From: Streptomyces rimosus
Lineage (GTDB): Bacteria > Actinomycetota > Actinomycetes > Streptomycetales > Streptomycetaceae
Reading direction: 5' to 3'
Length of the DNA: 64,000 nucleotides
Assembly (NCBI RefSeq): GCF_008704655.1
Contig: NZ_CP023688.1
Location: 2,356,001-2,420,000 of the forward strand
The number at the start of each line of letters is the position of its first letter. Positions within the stretch are counted from its first letter, which is position 1. This document shows positions 32,101-41,383 of this stretch, in pieces. The notes under the pieces were generated by a model. The model had not been told where the DNA came from. It saw only the letters and a program-made list of their open reading frames with translations, and did no database searches. A program made the position numbers and the translations under genes.

Positions 32101-35100
32101 TGGCCGGACAGGACCGGCCGTACGAAGATGGCCAGGCCCCTGACCTGGACGTCTCACGAACCGTCGGCTGGTTCACCGTGCTGCATCCGGTACTGCTGGA
32201 CGCCCGCGCCGAGAACTGGGACGCCATGCGGACGACGGGCGCCGGGCTGGCCCGCGCCGCCCGGCACATCGCCGACCACCTGCGCACCATCCCCCACCGC
32301 GGCGCGGGCCACGGCCTGCTCCGCCGCCCCGGAGGACGGCTGGAGAACCTTCCCGGCGCCGGAATCGCCTTCAACTACCTGGGCCGTTTCGACACCCAGG
32401 AGCCGGGCGACTGGGAACTGGAACCGGGCAGCTTCCGCGGCGAGGCGGACCCCGCACTGCCGGTCGCCCACGCACTCTCCGTCGACATCTTCGTGGAACA
32501 GGGCCCGGACGGCCCCTGCATGCGCACGGTGTGGACCTGGCCGGACGGGGTTCTGGACGCCGAATCGGTCCGCGCGCTGGCCGACTCCTGGCACACCGTA
32601 CTGACCTCTTACGTACGACACCGTGACGCACCGGCGGAACTGTCCCGGCGGACGCCGTCGGACTTCCCGCTGGTCCGCGTGGAGCCCGCCCGGCTGGCCG
32701 CCCTGGAAGCCACCCACGGCGAACTCGCCGACCTGCTCCCGCTCTCCCCGCTCCAGACGGGGCTGCTCTTCCATACGTTGTACGGGGTGGGGGCGGCGAG
32801 TGGAGTAGGCGCGGCGAGCGGGTCTGAGGGGACGGGTGGGGCCGAAGCGTCCGCCGCCCACCCCGACCCCTACCTCGTCCAACTCACCCTCGACCTCACC
32901 GGCCCCCTCGCCGCCGACCGACTCCGTACCGCCGCCGAGGCCCTGCTGCGGCGATACCCGCACCTCGGCGGCGCCTTCCTGGCCGACGACGGCGCGCACC
33001 GGCCCATGCTGGCCGTACCGTCCGCCGTCGAGGTGCCATGGCGCACAGTCGACCTCACCGACATCACCGACCTGCCCGAACCGGTGCGAGAGGTGCGGGC
33101 GGCGGAGCTCGCGCAGGAGGACCACCGCCCCTTCACCCCCGACGTACCACCGCTCCTTCGCTTCAGCCTCCTGCGACTGTCCGAGGACCGCTGGCAGCTG
33201 GTCTTCACGCACCACCACGTGCTGCTCGACGGCTGGTCGGTGCCGCGCGTCCTGAAGGAACTCTTCGCCCTGTACGAGGGCACCCCGCTCGCGCCGGCTC
33301 CCCCGTACAGCGCCTACCTGCGCCTGCTGACCCAGCGGGACGCCGGAGCCGCCCGTGCCGCCTGGCGCGCGGCGCTGACGGACTGCGTGCCGACCCGGAT
33401 CGGTCGGGAGGGGCGGGACGGGCAGGGTGGCCGGGACGCAGGGGACTCGGGGCGGGACGCAGGGGACTCGGGGGACGCACGGGAGCCCTTTGAGGAAAGT
33501 GCCCGGTGTCATACGTTCACGCTGCCCGACGCGGTCGCGGAGGGGCTGGCGGCGCGGGCTGCCGAGTGGGGCGTCACCCTCAACACCGTCGTCCAGACCG
33601 CCTGGTCCCTGCTGCTCGCCCACCTCACCGGGCAGGACGACATCGTCTTCGGCATCACCGTCGCCGACCGCCCGGCCACCCTCCCGGACGCGGAACGCCT
33701 GGTCGGCCTGCTCCTCACCACCGTCCCCCTACGCGTACGGCTACGCCCCGGCACCCCGCTGTCCGGCCTCGCCCGGCAGATCCAGCAGGACCGCGCGGGC
33801 CTGTGGGACCACGACCACCTGGGCCTCGCGGCCATCGAGGAGGAGGCGGGCACCGGCTCCCTCTTCGACACGGCCGTGGTCTTCGAGAACTATCCGCTCG
33901 ACGCGGACGAGTTGGCAGCGCCGGCCGCCGGAATCCGGGTCGGCAGCATCGACGTACACGACGGTACGCACTACCCCGTGGCCCTCGTGGTGCTCCCCCG
34001 CGACGGCCGCCTCACCTTCCGGCTCACCGTCCGCCCGGCCGCACTCGCCTGGTGCGGCGGAGCCGATGTTCTCCGCGAACGGCTGCTGGCCGCCTGCGCG
34101 GCGCTCGCCGACCAGGGCGAGGACCGCCTCGCGGGCCGTGTCCGACTGCTGCCCGCGGAGCGGGAGTCGGAAGTTCTTGGCCTGGGGGTCGGGGGGCCTG
34201 CACGGCGGCCTCGGTATGGGGAAGGGGTCATCTCGGTGGGCGAGGGTGCTGCCCCGGTGGGCGAGAGTGCCGACCCGGTGGGCGAGGGTGTCGCCCCGGT
34301 GGGCGAGAGTGCCGACCCGGCACCGGGCGGGGTGTCCCTCGCCTCCGCCTTTGAAGCCGTGGCGGCCGCCCACCCGGGGCGTGTGGCGCTCTGGTACGAG
34401 GGCAAGCAGGTCAGCTACGGCACGCTCAACCGCCGGGCCAATCGGCTGGCGCGGCATCTGGCCCGCGGGGGCGTGAGGTTGGACGCGCCGGTGAGCACCG
34501 ATTCCGGCGTCGGGCCTGACGCGCCGGTGGGCACCGATTCCGGAGTCCGGCCTGACGCACCGGTGGGCACCGGGCTCGGCGCCGGGCCTGACACACCGGT
34601 GGGCACCGGCTCCGGCACCGGGCCTGACACACCGGTGAGCACCGATTCCGGAGTCCGGCCTGACGCACCGGTGGGCACCGGGCTCGGCACACCGGTGGGC
34701 GTCGGCCCTGGCTCATCGATTGGCGTCGGTGCTGGCACACCCGTGGGTGTCGCCCTCCGCCGCTCACCCGAGGTGGCGGTCGTCTTCCTCGCCCTGGCCA
34801 AGCTGGGCGCCATCTGCGTCCCGCTGCACAGCAGCTTCCCCGCCGAACGTGTCCGCTGGATCCTCGACCACACCGGCACCACACTCGTCCTCGACGACGA
34901 GACCCTCGCCACCCTCGAAGCCCGGGCAACGCGTACGGAAAGCCCCGCCGACCTCCGGGCCCCGCTCCTCCCCGACGCGGTCGCCTGCGTCATGTTCACC
35001 TCGGGCTCCTCCGGCGAACCCAAGGGCGTCGAGGTCACCCACCGCAACATCCTGGCGCGCGCGGGCGACCCGGCCTGGCGCGGCCCCGACCACGACCGGA

Positions 35101-38100
35101 TGCTCTTCCACTCCCCGTACTCCTGGGACACCACCGTCTACGAGCTGTGGATGCCGCTGCTCACCGGGCGCCGCGTGGTGGTGGCACCACCGGGCGACCT
35201 CGAGCCCGGGGACTACCGGCGGATCATCACGACGGGCGGCGTCACCGCGGCATGGCTGACCGCGGGCCTCTTCGACGTCCTCACCGACCAGGACCCCGGC
35301 GCACTGCACGGCCTGCGCCGGATCTCCACCGGCGGCGACGTCGTCCCACCGGCCGCCGTCAGCCGCGCCCGCCGGGCCGTCCCCCACCTCCACGTGGCCA
35401 ACCTCTACGGCCCCGTGGAAAACACCACCTTCTCCCTCGGCCACGACATCGCCGCTGACGGACGCCCGCTCGCAGCGGCTGAACCTTCCCTCCCCATCGG
35501 CCACCCCCTGACGGGAACCCGCGTCCGCCTGCTCGATTCCGCCCTGCGCCCCGTGCCCAGGGACGTACCGGGCGAGATCTACCTGGCCGGCGCGGGCCTC
35601 GCCAACGGCTACCACCGCGCCCCCGCGCGCACCGCGGCCCGCTTCGTCGCCGACCCGTACGGCCCGCCCGGCAGCCGTATGTACCGCACCGGCGACCTGG
35701 GACGGTGGGACACCGAGGGCCGGCTGCGCTTCCTGGGCCGCCAGGACCGCCAGGTCAAGATCAACGGCTTCCGGATCGAACCCGGCGAGGTCGAGGCCGC
35801 CCTGCGCCGCGATCCCGAGGTGACCGGTGCCGTCGTGACCGTCCGCGGCACCGGCGCGACGGGCCGCGCCCTGATCGCCTACGTGACACACACCGGGCGC
35901 GCGGGAACCAAAGCTCCCGACGGAGCGGGCCCGGACAGCGAGGACCCGGGAACCAACGGTCCGGACGGGGCGGGCCCGGACAGCGCGAGTCCGGAAACCG
36001 ACGACCTCAACGGAGCGGGCCCGGACAGCACGGGCCCAGGAACCAACGGCCCCGACGGTTCGGGCCCGGACAGCGCGAGTCCGGAAACCGACGACCTCAA
36101 CGGAGCGGGTCCGGACAGCGCGGGCCCGGGAACCAACGGCCCCGACGGTTCGGGTCCGGACAGCCCGGGCCCGGACAACTCGGGCCCGGGAACCGCGAGC
36201 CTGGACATCACCGCCCTGCGTACCCGCCTCACCGCCCGCCTCCCCAGCCACCTCGTACCCGCGGACATCGTCCCCCTCGACGCCCTACCCCTCGGCACCA
36301 ACGGCAAGATCGACCTGACCGCCCTCCCCACCCCCCGCACCACCCTGCCCACCGAACCCCGCACCCCCCGCCAGGAAATCCTCGCCACCATCTTCCGCGA
36401 AGCCCTGGACCGGGACACAGCGGTCGGCACCACGGACAACTTCTTCGCCCTCGGCGGCAATTCACTCTCCGCCATCCGGCTGATCGGCCGGGTCCGCGCA
36501 GCCCTGCACCACCCGATCTCCGTACGCGACCTCTTCGAGGCCCCCACAGTCCTGGCCCTGGAATCCCGCCTCACCAATGCCACACCCAACGCGCCCGCTC
36601 TCACCCCCGACGAGCCCCTGCCAGCCACCCCACCGTCCCCCCGCTCCACTCCCACCCCCCTCCCCCTCTCCCCGGCCCAAGCCCGCCTCTGGACCATCAA
36701 TTACCTCGGCGACGGACGCCCCGACTACATCAGCGCCCTCCTCTTCACCTTCGAAGGCCCCCTGGACACCGACGCCCTACAGGCGGCCCTCACCGACCTC
36801 ACCACCCGCCACGAAGTCCTCCGCACCGTCTTCCCGTACGGCGAAACCGGCCCGGAACAACGCATCCTCCCCGCCGACACCGCCCCCCTGGACTTCCGCA
36901 CCACCACTCTCAACAAGGAAGCGGCCCTGAACGCAGCCCTGGGCTCAGACCTGGCTGTCCCCCTGGACTCGGACCGGGCTCCAACCCCAGACCCGGCCCT
37001 GAGCGCAGCCCTAAACCCAAACCTGACCGCGGCCCAAGACCCGGACCTGACCGCAGCCCTGAACCCAGACCTCACCGCGACCCAAGACCCAGACCTAACC
37101 ACAGCCCTAAACGCCGCCATCTCCACCGAACTGGCCACCCCCTTCAACCTCCAGCACCACCTCCCCCTCCGCGCCCGCCTATACCTCCATGACCACGACG
37201 CCAAGCGGCACACCCTCCTCCTGGCCATCCACCACATCGCCTTCGACGGCCACTCGGCCGCCCCTCTCCACCGCGACCTGGCCACCGCCTACACGGCCCG
37301 AGCCGCAGGCCAGCCCCCCACCTGGCCCGCCCCCGCCCCCCAATACGCCGACTACACCCTCACCCGGCACCACCACACCGCGGACGAGGTCCACCCCGAC
37401 AGCCCAGCAGCCCGCTACTGGACCCAAGAACTCACCAACCTCCCCACCCCACTCCCCCTCCCCCGAACCCACCGCCCCTCCCACCCCGCACGCACCGGGA
37501 AAGCCGCCACCCTCCCCTTCACCATCACCCCCCACCTCCACACCGCCCTGGAAACCGCGGCCCGACAGTGCTCAGCCACCACCTACATGGCCGTACACGC
37601 AGCCTTCGCAGCCGCCCTCACCGCAGCAGGCGCAGGCGACGACATCCCCGTAGGCGTCCCGCTCAGCGGCCGCGACACCCCCGACCTCGACAACCTCATC
37701 GGGTGCCTGATCAACACCGTCGTCCTGCGCACCCGCACCACCGGCACCCCCACCCCCCGAACCCTGATCACCCAGGTACGCGACCGCCTACTGGCCGCCC
37801 ACGAACACCAATCCCTCCCCTTCGACCACCTGGTGACCCTCCTCAACCCACCCCGTTCCGAAACCCACCACCCCCTGTTCCAGGTGGCGATGACCTACCT
37901 GCACCATCCCCCCAGCACCAGCACCCCTCACTGGCCTGAACCCCTGACCGTCCACCTGGCCCCGGGCCACCGCCCCCACACCGAACTCGACCTTCTCCTG
38001 GAACTCCACGAACAACGCACCCCCGACAACGCCCCGGCCGGCATCACAGGCCAACTGATCTACTCGGCAGACACGTTCACACCCGAGACCGCAGCCTGCC

Positions 38101-38189
38101 TACACACCCGCCTCACCACGTCCCTCACCGCGATCCCCCACCTCGACGCGCCGTTCCCCCGTCCCGGGAACGTCCGCCCGGCGGGGTGA
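26172..38189 (+). CDS. Giant NRPS: C-A(Thr)-T-C-T-E-C-A-T-C, 4005 aa
   Basis: Three modules plus a terminal C domain. C1 (HHLLVDG at 151) resembles chain-starting C domains. A1 code D-F-W-N-V-G-M-V-H-K is the classic threonine code. T1 has Ser1044. C2 (HHIAADE at 1232) is followed directly by T2 (Ser1633): there is no adenylation domain in this module. The E domain has HHFAVDG at 1823, EGHGRD, RTVGWFT and FNYLG. C3 (HHVLLDG at 2348) should accept a D-residue donor. A2 (code D-T-Y-W-S-G-L-T-F-K, Val-like in part) carries two repeat-rich insertions. T3 has Ser3431. C4 (HHIAFDG at 3687) is complete and ends the protein with no TE. The start is ATG 26172, overlapping the previous stop by 4 bp. 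It probably acts before the TE-bearing NRPS, with C4 docking on that protein. Confidence 0.93.
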   Translation: MTEGTDRAAQRGRGTAERRWPLTAAQSGIWFGHELDTTGRRYNVGQYVQLHGALDEGCFEKALRAAMADSESLLVRFARTSEGIIQILDPDAAGRPPHRVDLSSHPDPSAAAQRHIAALYDVPYDLTAAPPFDHHLIRTGATEYLWCIKMHHLLVDGVAMAALIRRVAAAYTALCAGEPLPGGRFDSLDTLVAEDRAYRRSDRFRSDAAFWAERLTGAGEAPHFSAGPVAPDAAEHLRHSARLERGHWARVRERAEAWGERWPSVFSAAAALALHADTGQRDIVLGLAVPARNGRLRREALGTVSNVLPLRVRVDPAASVESLVRAVATETRDILRHQRYRLEDMLRDASALLDEHRIVGPRLNMMSMDRDLDFGGIAATVHEISPGLTDGFTLGVYHNGEPDLRVDVDAGGRRYGPADAAGQLGRLLELVTAVAECPEGTRVGALRTGSSGSAETPAPPGSTPAASSDTLVSLVARQIAARPDATAVVCGEDRLSYAALDARAERLARALRAAGAGPGRLVAVALPRSTDLVVALLAVLRTGAAYLPLDPASPPDRLTSILADAAPALVIADRRPGGPGAPGGPGAPGAPEARDLPLIRPDAEAPAGSVDGLRHTPRPADPAYVIYTSGSTGRPKGVMVTHHNVARLLTHSTARFGFDHTDTWTLFHSYAFDFSVWEIWGALAHGARLVVVPEDITRSPAEFLDLLVAERVTVLNQTPSAFTQLAEADAARPEVGARLRLRHVVFGGEALEPWRLAGWYTRHADDAPHLVNMYGITETTVHVTDGPLDSSTAAGAVAGIGRPLPDLRVHLLDAALRPVPPGVPAEMYVGGPGVTLGYLHRPGLTAQRFVADPYGPPGSRLYRSGDLARRRADGSLEYLGRADRQVKIRGFRIEPGEIEARLAELPGIADAAVLATTYGPGDRRLVAYLVPDGAPTEPGDVARRAARVLPGHMVPSAFVVVDAFPLSVNGKLDERALRRLATEGPVTGPGAGRAPSGELETAVHRLFGEVLGAAAGEVPGAGTDLPHTQSFGADANFFALGGDSLLANRLVMRLCAEIPATVSVRDLFQHPTVAGMAALIDGTESGAAGTREAAPLRPAAGPRPARIPASYAQRSLWFLHRLGGQESTYHIPLAARLSGPLDIEALRAAVADVQNRHESLRTVFPDTDGEPCQHILEAPDAPFTVLPTDEDELPAALSAHARAPFDLLAEVPWRVVLFTLAPDTHVLLLVVHHIAADEHALRPLLGDLAAAYGARSAGHAPALPRLPLQYADFTLWQRGTLGSEDDPDSPLSAELAHWREALRGAPAELPLPTDHRLPEVPAHPGGTVTFALDATLGTRLTQLAAARGATTFMALHAAVACLLSRLGAGTDIAVGTVTAGRADPSLDNLVGFFAQTLVLRTDLSGGPGFAAVLDRVRAADIRAFAHEAPFDRVVEAVNPPRALGRHPLFQTMITMHGRQRTTLRLPGLDCAPLPLDRAMAKFTLLFEFTECGDGRIEGTLEYAADAFRQETAALLVRALERLVRGVLEEPERPYGTIMVVEAEEVGTLRVPGSAPAPATPSAPVPAAPSAPVPAAPEAPAPTTPSAPIPSASTAWEAPSASATEELLSALFRSLLGRAQIDPDISFFQLGGDSILAVQLVTRARAGGVLISPKDVFTHQSVRALATAADRAVPAAAPEGTGHQALGELPGTPIMDWLASLGGPVDGFAQSVVCRLPRTATIGTLRAALQQLLDHHDALRLRWSGPAETPWRFEVRPPGAVRADALLHRVSPAREGITDRAGLDRLIDEQRREARRRLDPASGVLLQAVWLDAPDEGRLLLVVHHFAVDGVSWRILLPDLAAAHTAAVRGGRAELPPVPVPLRSWALALRSAAESPRLQAEAEWWRALAARAGGPVGSRPLDPARDTVATTESLSTVLGTDDTAPLLAEVPDAFRTATRDVLLAALSMALHRWPGNASGGPVLVDIEGHGRDIDLGELAGQDRPYEDGQAPDLDVSRTVGWFTVLHPVLLDARAENWDAMRTTGAGLARAARHIADHLRTIPHRGAGHGLLRRPGGRLENLPGAGIAFNYLGRFDTQEPGDWELEPGSFRGEADPALPVAHALSVDIFVEQGPDGPCMRTVWTWPDGVLDAESVRALADSWHTVLTSYVRHRDAPAELSRRTPSDFPLVRVEPARLAALEATHGELADLLPLSPLQTGLLFHTLYGVGAASGVGAASGSEGTGGAEASAAHPDPYLVQLTLDLTGPLAADRLRTAAEALLRRYPHLGGAFLADDGAHRPMLAVPSAVEVPWRTVDLTDITDLPEPVREVRAAELAQEDHRPFTPDVPPLLRFSLLRLSEDRWQLVFTHHHVLLDGWSVPRVLKELFALYEGTPLAPAPPYSAYLRLLTQRDAGAARAAWRAALTDCVPTRIGREGRDGQGGRDAGDSGRDAGDSGDAREPFEESARCHTFTLPDAVAEGLAARAAEWGVTLNTVVQTAWSLLLAHLTGQDDIVFGITVADRPATLPDAERLVGLLLTTVPLRVRLRPGTPLSGLARQIQQDRAGLWDHDHLGLAAIEEEAGTGSLFDTAVVFENYPLDADELAAPAAGIRVGSIDVHDGTHYPVALVVLPRDGRLTFRLTVRPAALAWCGGADVLRERLLAACAALADQGEDRLAGRVRLLPAERESEVLGLGVGGPARRPRYGEGVISVGEGAAPVGESADPVGEGVAPVGESADPAPGGVSLASAFEAVAAAHPGRVALWYEGKQVSYGTLNRRANRLARHLARGGVRLDAPVSTDSGVGPDAPVGTDSGVRPDAPVGTGLGAGPDTPVGTGSGTGPDTPVSTDSGVRPDAPVGTGLGTPVGVGPGSSIGVGAGTPVGVALRRSPEVAVVFLALAKLGAICVPLHSSFPAERVRWILDHTGTTLVLDDETLATLEARATRTESPADLRAPLLPDAVACVMFTSGSSGEPKGVEVTHRNILARAGDPAWRGPDHDRMLFHSPYSWDTTVYELWMPLLTGRRVVVAPPGDLEPGDYRRIITTGGVTAAWLTAGLFDVLTDQDPGALHGLRRISTGGDVVPPAAVSRARRAVPHLHVANLYGPVENTTFSLGHDIAADGRPLAAAEPSLPIGHPLTGTRVRLLDSALRPVPRDVPGEIYLAGAGLANGYHRAPARTAARFVADPYGPPGSRMYRTGDLGRWDTEGRLRFLGRQDRQVKINGFRIEPGEVEAALRRDPEVTGAVVTVRGTGATGRALIAYVTHTGRAGTKAPDGAGPDSEDPGTNGPDGAGPDSASPETDDLNGAGPDSTGPGTNGPDGSGPDSASPETDDLNGAGPDSAGPGTNGPDGSGPDSPGPDNSGPGTASLDITALRTRLTARLPSHLVPADIVPLDALPLGTNGKIDLTALPTPRTTLPTEPRTPRQEILATIFREALDRDTAVGTTDNFFALGGNSLSAIRLIGRVRAALHHPISVRDLFEAPTVLALESRLTNATPNAPALTPDEPLPATPPSPRSTPTPLPLSPAQARLWTINYLGDGRPDYISALLFTFEGPLDTDALQAALTDLTTRHEVLRTVFPYGETGPEQRILPADTAPLDFRTTTLNKEAALNAALGSDLAVPLDSDRAPTPDPALSAALNPNLTAAQDPDLTAALNPDLTATQDPDLTTALNAAISTELATPFNLQHHLPLRARLYLHDHDAKRHTLLLAIHHIAFDGHSAAPLHRDLATAYTARAAGQPPTWPAPAPQYADYTLTRHHHTADEVHPDSPAARYWTQELTNLPTPLPLPRTHRPSHPARTGKAATLPFTITPHLHTALETAARQCSATTYMAVHAAFAAALTAAGAGDDIPVGVPLSGRDTPDLDNLIGCLINTVVLRTRTTGTPTPRTLITQVRDRLLAAHEHQSLPFDHLVTLLNPPRSETHHPLFQVAMTYLHHPPSTSTPHWPEPLTVHLAPGHRPHTELDLLLELHEQRTPDNAPAGITGQLIYSADTFTPETAACLHTRLTTSLTAIPHLDAPFPRPGNVRPAG
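30828..30945 (+). repeat. 24-bp tandem repeats in the C2-T2 linker of the last NRPS
   Basis: In-frame, Pro/Ala-rich repeats (about APVPAAPS, 8 residues each) built from GCTCCGTCGGCACCGGTCCC-like units. They form a flexible linker exactly where an adenylation domain would be expected between C2 and T2, so they may mark the scar of a deleted A domain. Confidence 0.75.
33415..33482 (+). repeat. Short Gly/Asp-rich repeats inside the C3 domain
   Basis: GACGCAGGGGACTCGGGG recurs in frame (RDAGDSG twice, then GDA) between the N- and C-terminal halves of the C3 condensation domain of the last NRPS. It lies in a loop region and does not touch HHVLLDG. Confidence 0.7.
34235..34321 (+). repeat. 21-bp tandem repeats before the A2 domain
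   Basis: Four in-frame units of 21 bp encode V-G-E-(G/S)-(A/V)-(A/D)-P, alternating between two variants so that the second and fourth units are the same (GTGGGCGAGAGTGCCGACCC). They fill the C3-A2 linker of the last NRPS. Confidence 0.85.
34482..34750 (+). repeat. 36-bp tandem repeats inserted in the A2 adenylation domain
   Basis: About five and a half in-frame units of 12 residues ([12 protein letters not shown] type) stand between RHLARGGV and [10 protein letters not shown]. In ordinary adenylation domains these two segments are only a few residues apart, so about 80 residues of low-complexity sequence are inserted near the start of the catalytic fold, before the A3 loop. Confidence 0.88.
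35904..36195 (+). repeat. 90-bp tandem repeats between A8 and A10 of the A2 domain
   Basis: Units start at 35951, 36041 and 36131 (exact 90-bp period), with a partial unit before. Each encodes about 30 Gly/Pro/Asp/Ser-rich residues. They replace the loop between [12 protein letters not shown] (A8) and LPLGTNGK (A10), the same site where the neighbouring NRPS carries its methyltransferase. Confidence 0.9.
36918..37125 (+). repeat. 48-bp tandem repeats inside the terminal C4 domain
   Basis: In-frame 16-residue units of the type A-A-L-N-P-(N/D)-L-T-A-(A/T)-Q-D-P-D-L-T lie between the N-terminal strand region and HHIAFDG of C4. The flanking sequence ([12 protein letters not shown] and [11 protein letters not shown]) joins normally across them. 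Confidence 0.85.
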
Positions 38190-38222
38190 TCGTCCCCGGG
38201 TCCGGCACGCGGCCGATTGCGC

Positions 38223-39449
38223 TCAGTCGGTGATCCGGGCCCGGGAGAACGCCAGGTCCTCCTGCGCCGCGTGCGACACGGCGGCCATCTGTGATGCGTG
38301 AGGCATGACGGGCACCTCTGGTATGTGAGATGCGACGGGCGCCTGTGGCCCGAGGCGTCGGGCGTGGCGGCGACGGGGTACGACTTGCCGGCGCACGTCA
38401 TCGATGCCGCGCCGCATGGTGGTACGGAGCCACTTCCCGACGGGCCGTTCGACCAGGCGGTGGAGGAGCCAGGCGGCAATCAGCATGAGGACGGTCACCG
38501 AAGCCACCAGAACCGGAGCGGGGACCCGGTTGCGGAAGTGGTGTATCAGGGTCATGCCGATGTTCATGTGGATCAGGTAGAGCGGGTACGTGAGCGCCCC
38601 CGCGGTGGTGAGCCACTTCCACTGGATCCGGTCGAAGCGCCCGAGCGCGATGGCACCGACGAGCGCGAAGCCGGCGATGATGACGAGGCGCGCGGGCCAG
38701 GTGGGCAGCGTCTGGGCGACGGCCTTGCCGAGGCTCGTGGCCAGCCGGTAGTCGATGTAGCGCTGGGCGAGCAGCAGTTGCAGCACCACGATCGCCCACA
38801 GGATCGCGTTGGGCCGGTGCCGGCGCATCAGGTAGAAGGCGACGCCGGCGATGAAGAACGGCGCGTACTGCGGCATCGCGAACGCGGTGAGCAACGGCGT
38901 GTCCATGACCGGTGCGAGGGCCGCAGCCGCTGTCCACACCCCGCACAGAATCAGGCAGTTGCGGTAGGTGACGCCGCACAGCATGACCACGAACACGATC
39001 AGGTAGAACTTGAGCTCCACGAAGAGCGTCCAGTACACCGGGTCGATGTTGGGCGTGTTGTTGCCGGCCTGGAGCATCGTCAGGTTGGTGATCACGTGGC
39101 CCCAGCCCCGTAGGGACGTGACCTCCGGCCACAGCTTCACCACTACCGCGGTGAGCAGGATGGCGGCCCAGTAGGCGGGGAACAGCCGGGTGAGCCGGGA
39201 CACGGCGAATTCGCCCACCGTACGGCCCCACACGCTCATACAGATCACGAAGCCGCTGATCAGGAAGAAGACCTCCACCCCGAGCCACCCGTACTGAGCC
39301 GCGTAGTGAGCGGTCGGGAAGATCGTCTCCGTGGAATGGCCCCAGGGCCGGGCGAGGGCCACGTAGTGGTAGAAGACCACCATCAGCGCGGCCAGCAGCC
39401 GCAGTCCGTCCAGTGCGGCAAGTCTGTTTCCCGAGCGACGCTCGCTCAT
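38223..39449 (-). CDS. Membrane acyltransferase, acyltransferase-3 (OafA/YrhL) family, 408 aa
   Basis: Integral membrane protein predicted to transfer an acyl group to a sugar, lipid or secreted metabolite. It begins with the family's LDGLRLLAALMVVFYHYVAL signature (conserved Arg and His in the first helix), continues with GVEVFFLISGFVI and about ten hydrophobic segments, and ends in a basic cytoplasmic tail. ATG 39449 is chosen because GGGGGGAGC stands before it; the in-frame sequence upstream is not membrane-like. It is convergent with the last NRPS gene (33 bp between stops), so it marks the right end of the operon. It could acylate the peptide product or a cell-surface polymer; nothing in the sequence decides between these. 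Confidence 0.85.
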   Translation of the reverse strand: MSERRSGNRLAALDGLRLLAALMVVFYHYVALARPWGHSTETIFPTAHYAAQYGWLGVEVFFLISGFVICMSVWGRTVGEFAVSRLTRLFPAYWAAILLTAVVVKLWPEVTSLRGWGHVITNLTMLQAGNNTPNIDPVYWTLFVELKFYLIVFVVMLCGVTYRNCLILCGVWTAAAALAPVMDTPLLTAFAMPQYAPFFIAGVAFYLMRRHRPNAILWAIVVLQLLLAQRYIDYRLATSLGKAVAQTLPTWPARLVIIAGFALVGAIALGRFDRIQWKWLTTAGALTYPLYLIHMNIGMTLIHHFRNRVPAPVLVASVTVLMLIAAWLLHRLVERPVGKWLRTTMRRGIDDVRRQVVPRRRHARRLGPQAPVASHIPEVPVMPHASQMAAVSHAAQEDLAFSRARITD

Positions 39450-39781
39450 GTTGCTCCCCCCAGCGCTCTGGTCAGGAACGCTCCTGGTCCGAAGGATCCA
39501 CGGGCTGCACAAGCCCCGCGGGTACGTAGGTGATACGCCGCTCCGATGTGGCGGGCAGGAGAGCGGTGATCCTGCTGGCCGGGCCTGGCACTTTCGGCGC
39601 CGGACCTGCCGGAAGAAATCCGTCCGCCCAGGCAGGTGGGCTCAGGTTGCTTGGCCCGTGACCGCACAGGCCCATGACAGCAATGACGGAGCGGGGAGGA
39701 AGACAGGCAACGGAGGCACGCCCGCGCCGGTCTTGCCCGAGTCGTACGGTTCTTGCCTGCTTACTCGCTCGCTTGCCTCGG
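39450..39781. other. Non-coding stretch upstream of the acyltransferase gene
   Basis: 332 bp with no convincing gene on either strand. It must hold the leftward promoter of the acyltransferase gene, but I see no clear -35/-10 pair. Short open frames here lack ribosome binding sites and domain resemblance. Confidence 0.5.
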
Positions 39782-39928
39782 TCAGTGGGCTCCCCGACCG
39801 GCGTCCACTCCCCCTTGGGGGCAGCCCGACGACGGAGGAGCGCTCGGCAAGCGTGACGTGTCGGCCACCGTCGCGGAACCAGCCGCGACAGCCACAGCGG
39901 TGGCAGTGATCCGCCGTGCGAGCTTCAT
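39782..39928 (-). CDS. Possible short secreted peptide, 48 aa
   Basis: The ATG at 39928 follows GGGGGGAT at good spacing. The first 22 residues look like a Sec signal: MKLARR, then a hydrophobic TATAVAVAAGSA run and an Ala/Val-rich cleavage zone. The remaining 26 residues are Pro/Gly/Ser-rich with one Cys and no recognisable domain. Streptomycetes encode many short secreted proteins of this look. The mature part is so short that this may be a truncated or frameshifted relic of a longer one. I assign no function. Confidence 0.4.
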   Translation of the reverse strand: MKLARRITATAVAVAAGSATVADTSRLPSAPPSSGCPQGGVDAGRGAH

Positions 39929-40477
39929 GCGAAATCCCCCCGTGGGAAGCGTGGATCGACCGCGCCGTGCGCCACCCTGAGATGAGGCGGTGTTCAGGCG
40001 CGCAAAGGCAGTTGGACAGTTGGGCAGTTCAATCTCGGAGATGCCAGATCCAAGCACATGGTCACACCTGTCACCCGGGCAACAAGTCGGGCATTAGGCG
40101 ATGAATCACACCAAACACCCTTTGTGTCTTTTCTTACTTGTTACTTAGGCATCTACCGATAGCGAAGATCCGCTTCGCGTGCGTAGGGTAGCGTCGCCAG
40201 TCGCGTCTCCGCCGCCCCACGGGCCGGACCGAGGCATGGCGGGCGCGAGGCACACGATACGCACCGGGTGCCCGGGGTCGGCGACGGCAGTGTTGTGCCG
40301 ACTGGCGTGCCGGGCCAATGACCGGCCGTCTTCGGCCCGCTCGAACGGAAGCGGCCATAAGCGCGGAACGCCACACGCACGCCCCTTCCCTTGAGGGCGC
40401 CGCCGGCCACCCCGCCACCAGGAAAGAAGACAACAACACACAGATGCGCTACCAGGACATCCGCACTTCCCTTGCCG
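39929..40477. other. AT-richer gene-poor stretch
   Basis: 549 bp with noticeably lower GC than the rest of the window, most clearly around 40080-40165 (runs such as CTTTTCTTACTTGTTACTTAG). A small hairpin GCGAAG-ATCCG-CTTCGC lies at 40162-40178. It probably contains promoters for the flanking small genes. No tRNA, transposase fragment or clear terminator was recognised. Confidence 0.4.
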
Positions 40478-40834
40478 ATGCGGGAAATCCACGATCGACT
40501 CACTGGATTCTCCACCGACCTCTTGGCGCGTCACGATTTCGGACGTGAAGCCGGTGCGGGCCATCAATTTCGCATCGAAAAGGACGAGAGCGGCCAGACC
40601 CTGCACGCTCTTCTCAGCCATCTGCTTACGCGCCTATAAGTGACACGCTCCGATTGTGCGGCACGGGTCGCCGTCGACGTCCATCTCGACGCGGCAATGG
40701 GCAGCGTCGCGGAAGGGGAGAGCATCCTGCACGAGAGACGGCTCGACGGCGTACCTCTCGAAGAGGCCCTCACTTTCCTCAAAGATGGCGTGGAGGAACT
40801 GTGCCGGATGACGCATGCACTTAAAGATGACTCA
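40478..40834 (+). pseudogene. Interrupted copy of the small gene that follows
   Basis: From ATG 40478 (MREIHDRLTGF) the frame runs 53 codons to TAA at 40637-40639, then continues in the same frame from GTG 40640. The continuation (CAARVAVDVHLDAAMGS ... VPLEEALTFLKDGVEEL) aligns with the intact gene at 40905 (CDARVAVEYHLLSALNS ... VTVEDALLFLRRSVDDL), with the stop falling inside the region the intact copy reads through. This suggests a tandem duplicate broken by a nonsense change. Alternatively GTG 40640 starts a separate gene. The frame past about 40834 loses similarity and overlaps the next gene. Confidence 0.4.
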
Positions 40835-40904
40835 CCACCTCGAAGACAGGCCCCGGCAAGACGTTTACGACCTTCTCTCGGCGAAGGCTTCACACTGAAG
40901 CACG

Positions 40905-41231
40905 ATGTCGCCATCAGCCATAAGCCATCAGGGCGACGCGGAAGTCATTTCCCTCGTGCATGCATACGAGTACGAAACAGCGCCGGATTGGATAACGCAG
41001 GATGTCATCAAAGTGGTGGCGAGCCTCATCACCCATCCCTCGCACTGCGACGCCCGAGTCGCAGTCGAATACCACCTTCTCAGCGCACTCAACAGCCTGC
41101 CTGCCGGACCCGGAGCCCTCCGTGAGCAGCATTGCCAGAACGTCACCGTAGAGGACGCGCTGCTTTTTCTCCGCAGAAGTGTGGACGACTTGTGGAATGC
41201 GGAGAACCTGTTGGCGCCGCTCATCCGTTGA
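40905..41231 (+). CDS. Small hypothetical protein, 108 aa
   Basis: No family recognised. The protein is soluble, without signal peptide or membrane segment, and its second half is predicted helical (ARVAVEYHLLSALNSLPAG, then VEDALLFLRRSVDDLWNAENLL). Codons use A/T in the third position far more than neighbouring genes (ATA, CCA, GAT, GAA, GCA), which marks it as recently acquired or weakly selected. Only a poor GAAG precedes ATG 40905. Its resemblance to the interrupted frame immediately upstream is the best evidence that it is a real gene: two related sequences are unlikely by chance. Confidence 0.55.
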   Translation: MSPSAISHQGDAEVISLVHAYEYETAPDWITQDVIKVVASLITHPSHCDARVAVEYHLLSALNSLPAGPGALREQHCQNVTVEDALLFLRRSVDDLWNAENLLAPLIR

Positions 41232-41383
41232 AGGTTCCCCGGAAGAATCGCACCACACCGACCGGTCAGACATGACCGGTCGAGTCTGCCTCGGCGACGG
41301 AGCCGACGGAGCCAACTGTTCATTCAGCCGGAACCGCCGACGCCTCCGCTCGCACAACGCACAGAAGTACAGGCGAGATCCAG

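Noticed and set aside
34235..36195. Repeat arrays considered as CRISPR
   Set aside because: Units are directly adjacent with no unique spacers, differ among themselves, and keep the NRPS reading frame.
40112..40135. ACAC-CCTTT-GTGT followed by T-rich sequence as a terminator
   Set aside because: The stem is only 4 bp and no gene ends immediately upstream on the correct strand.
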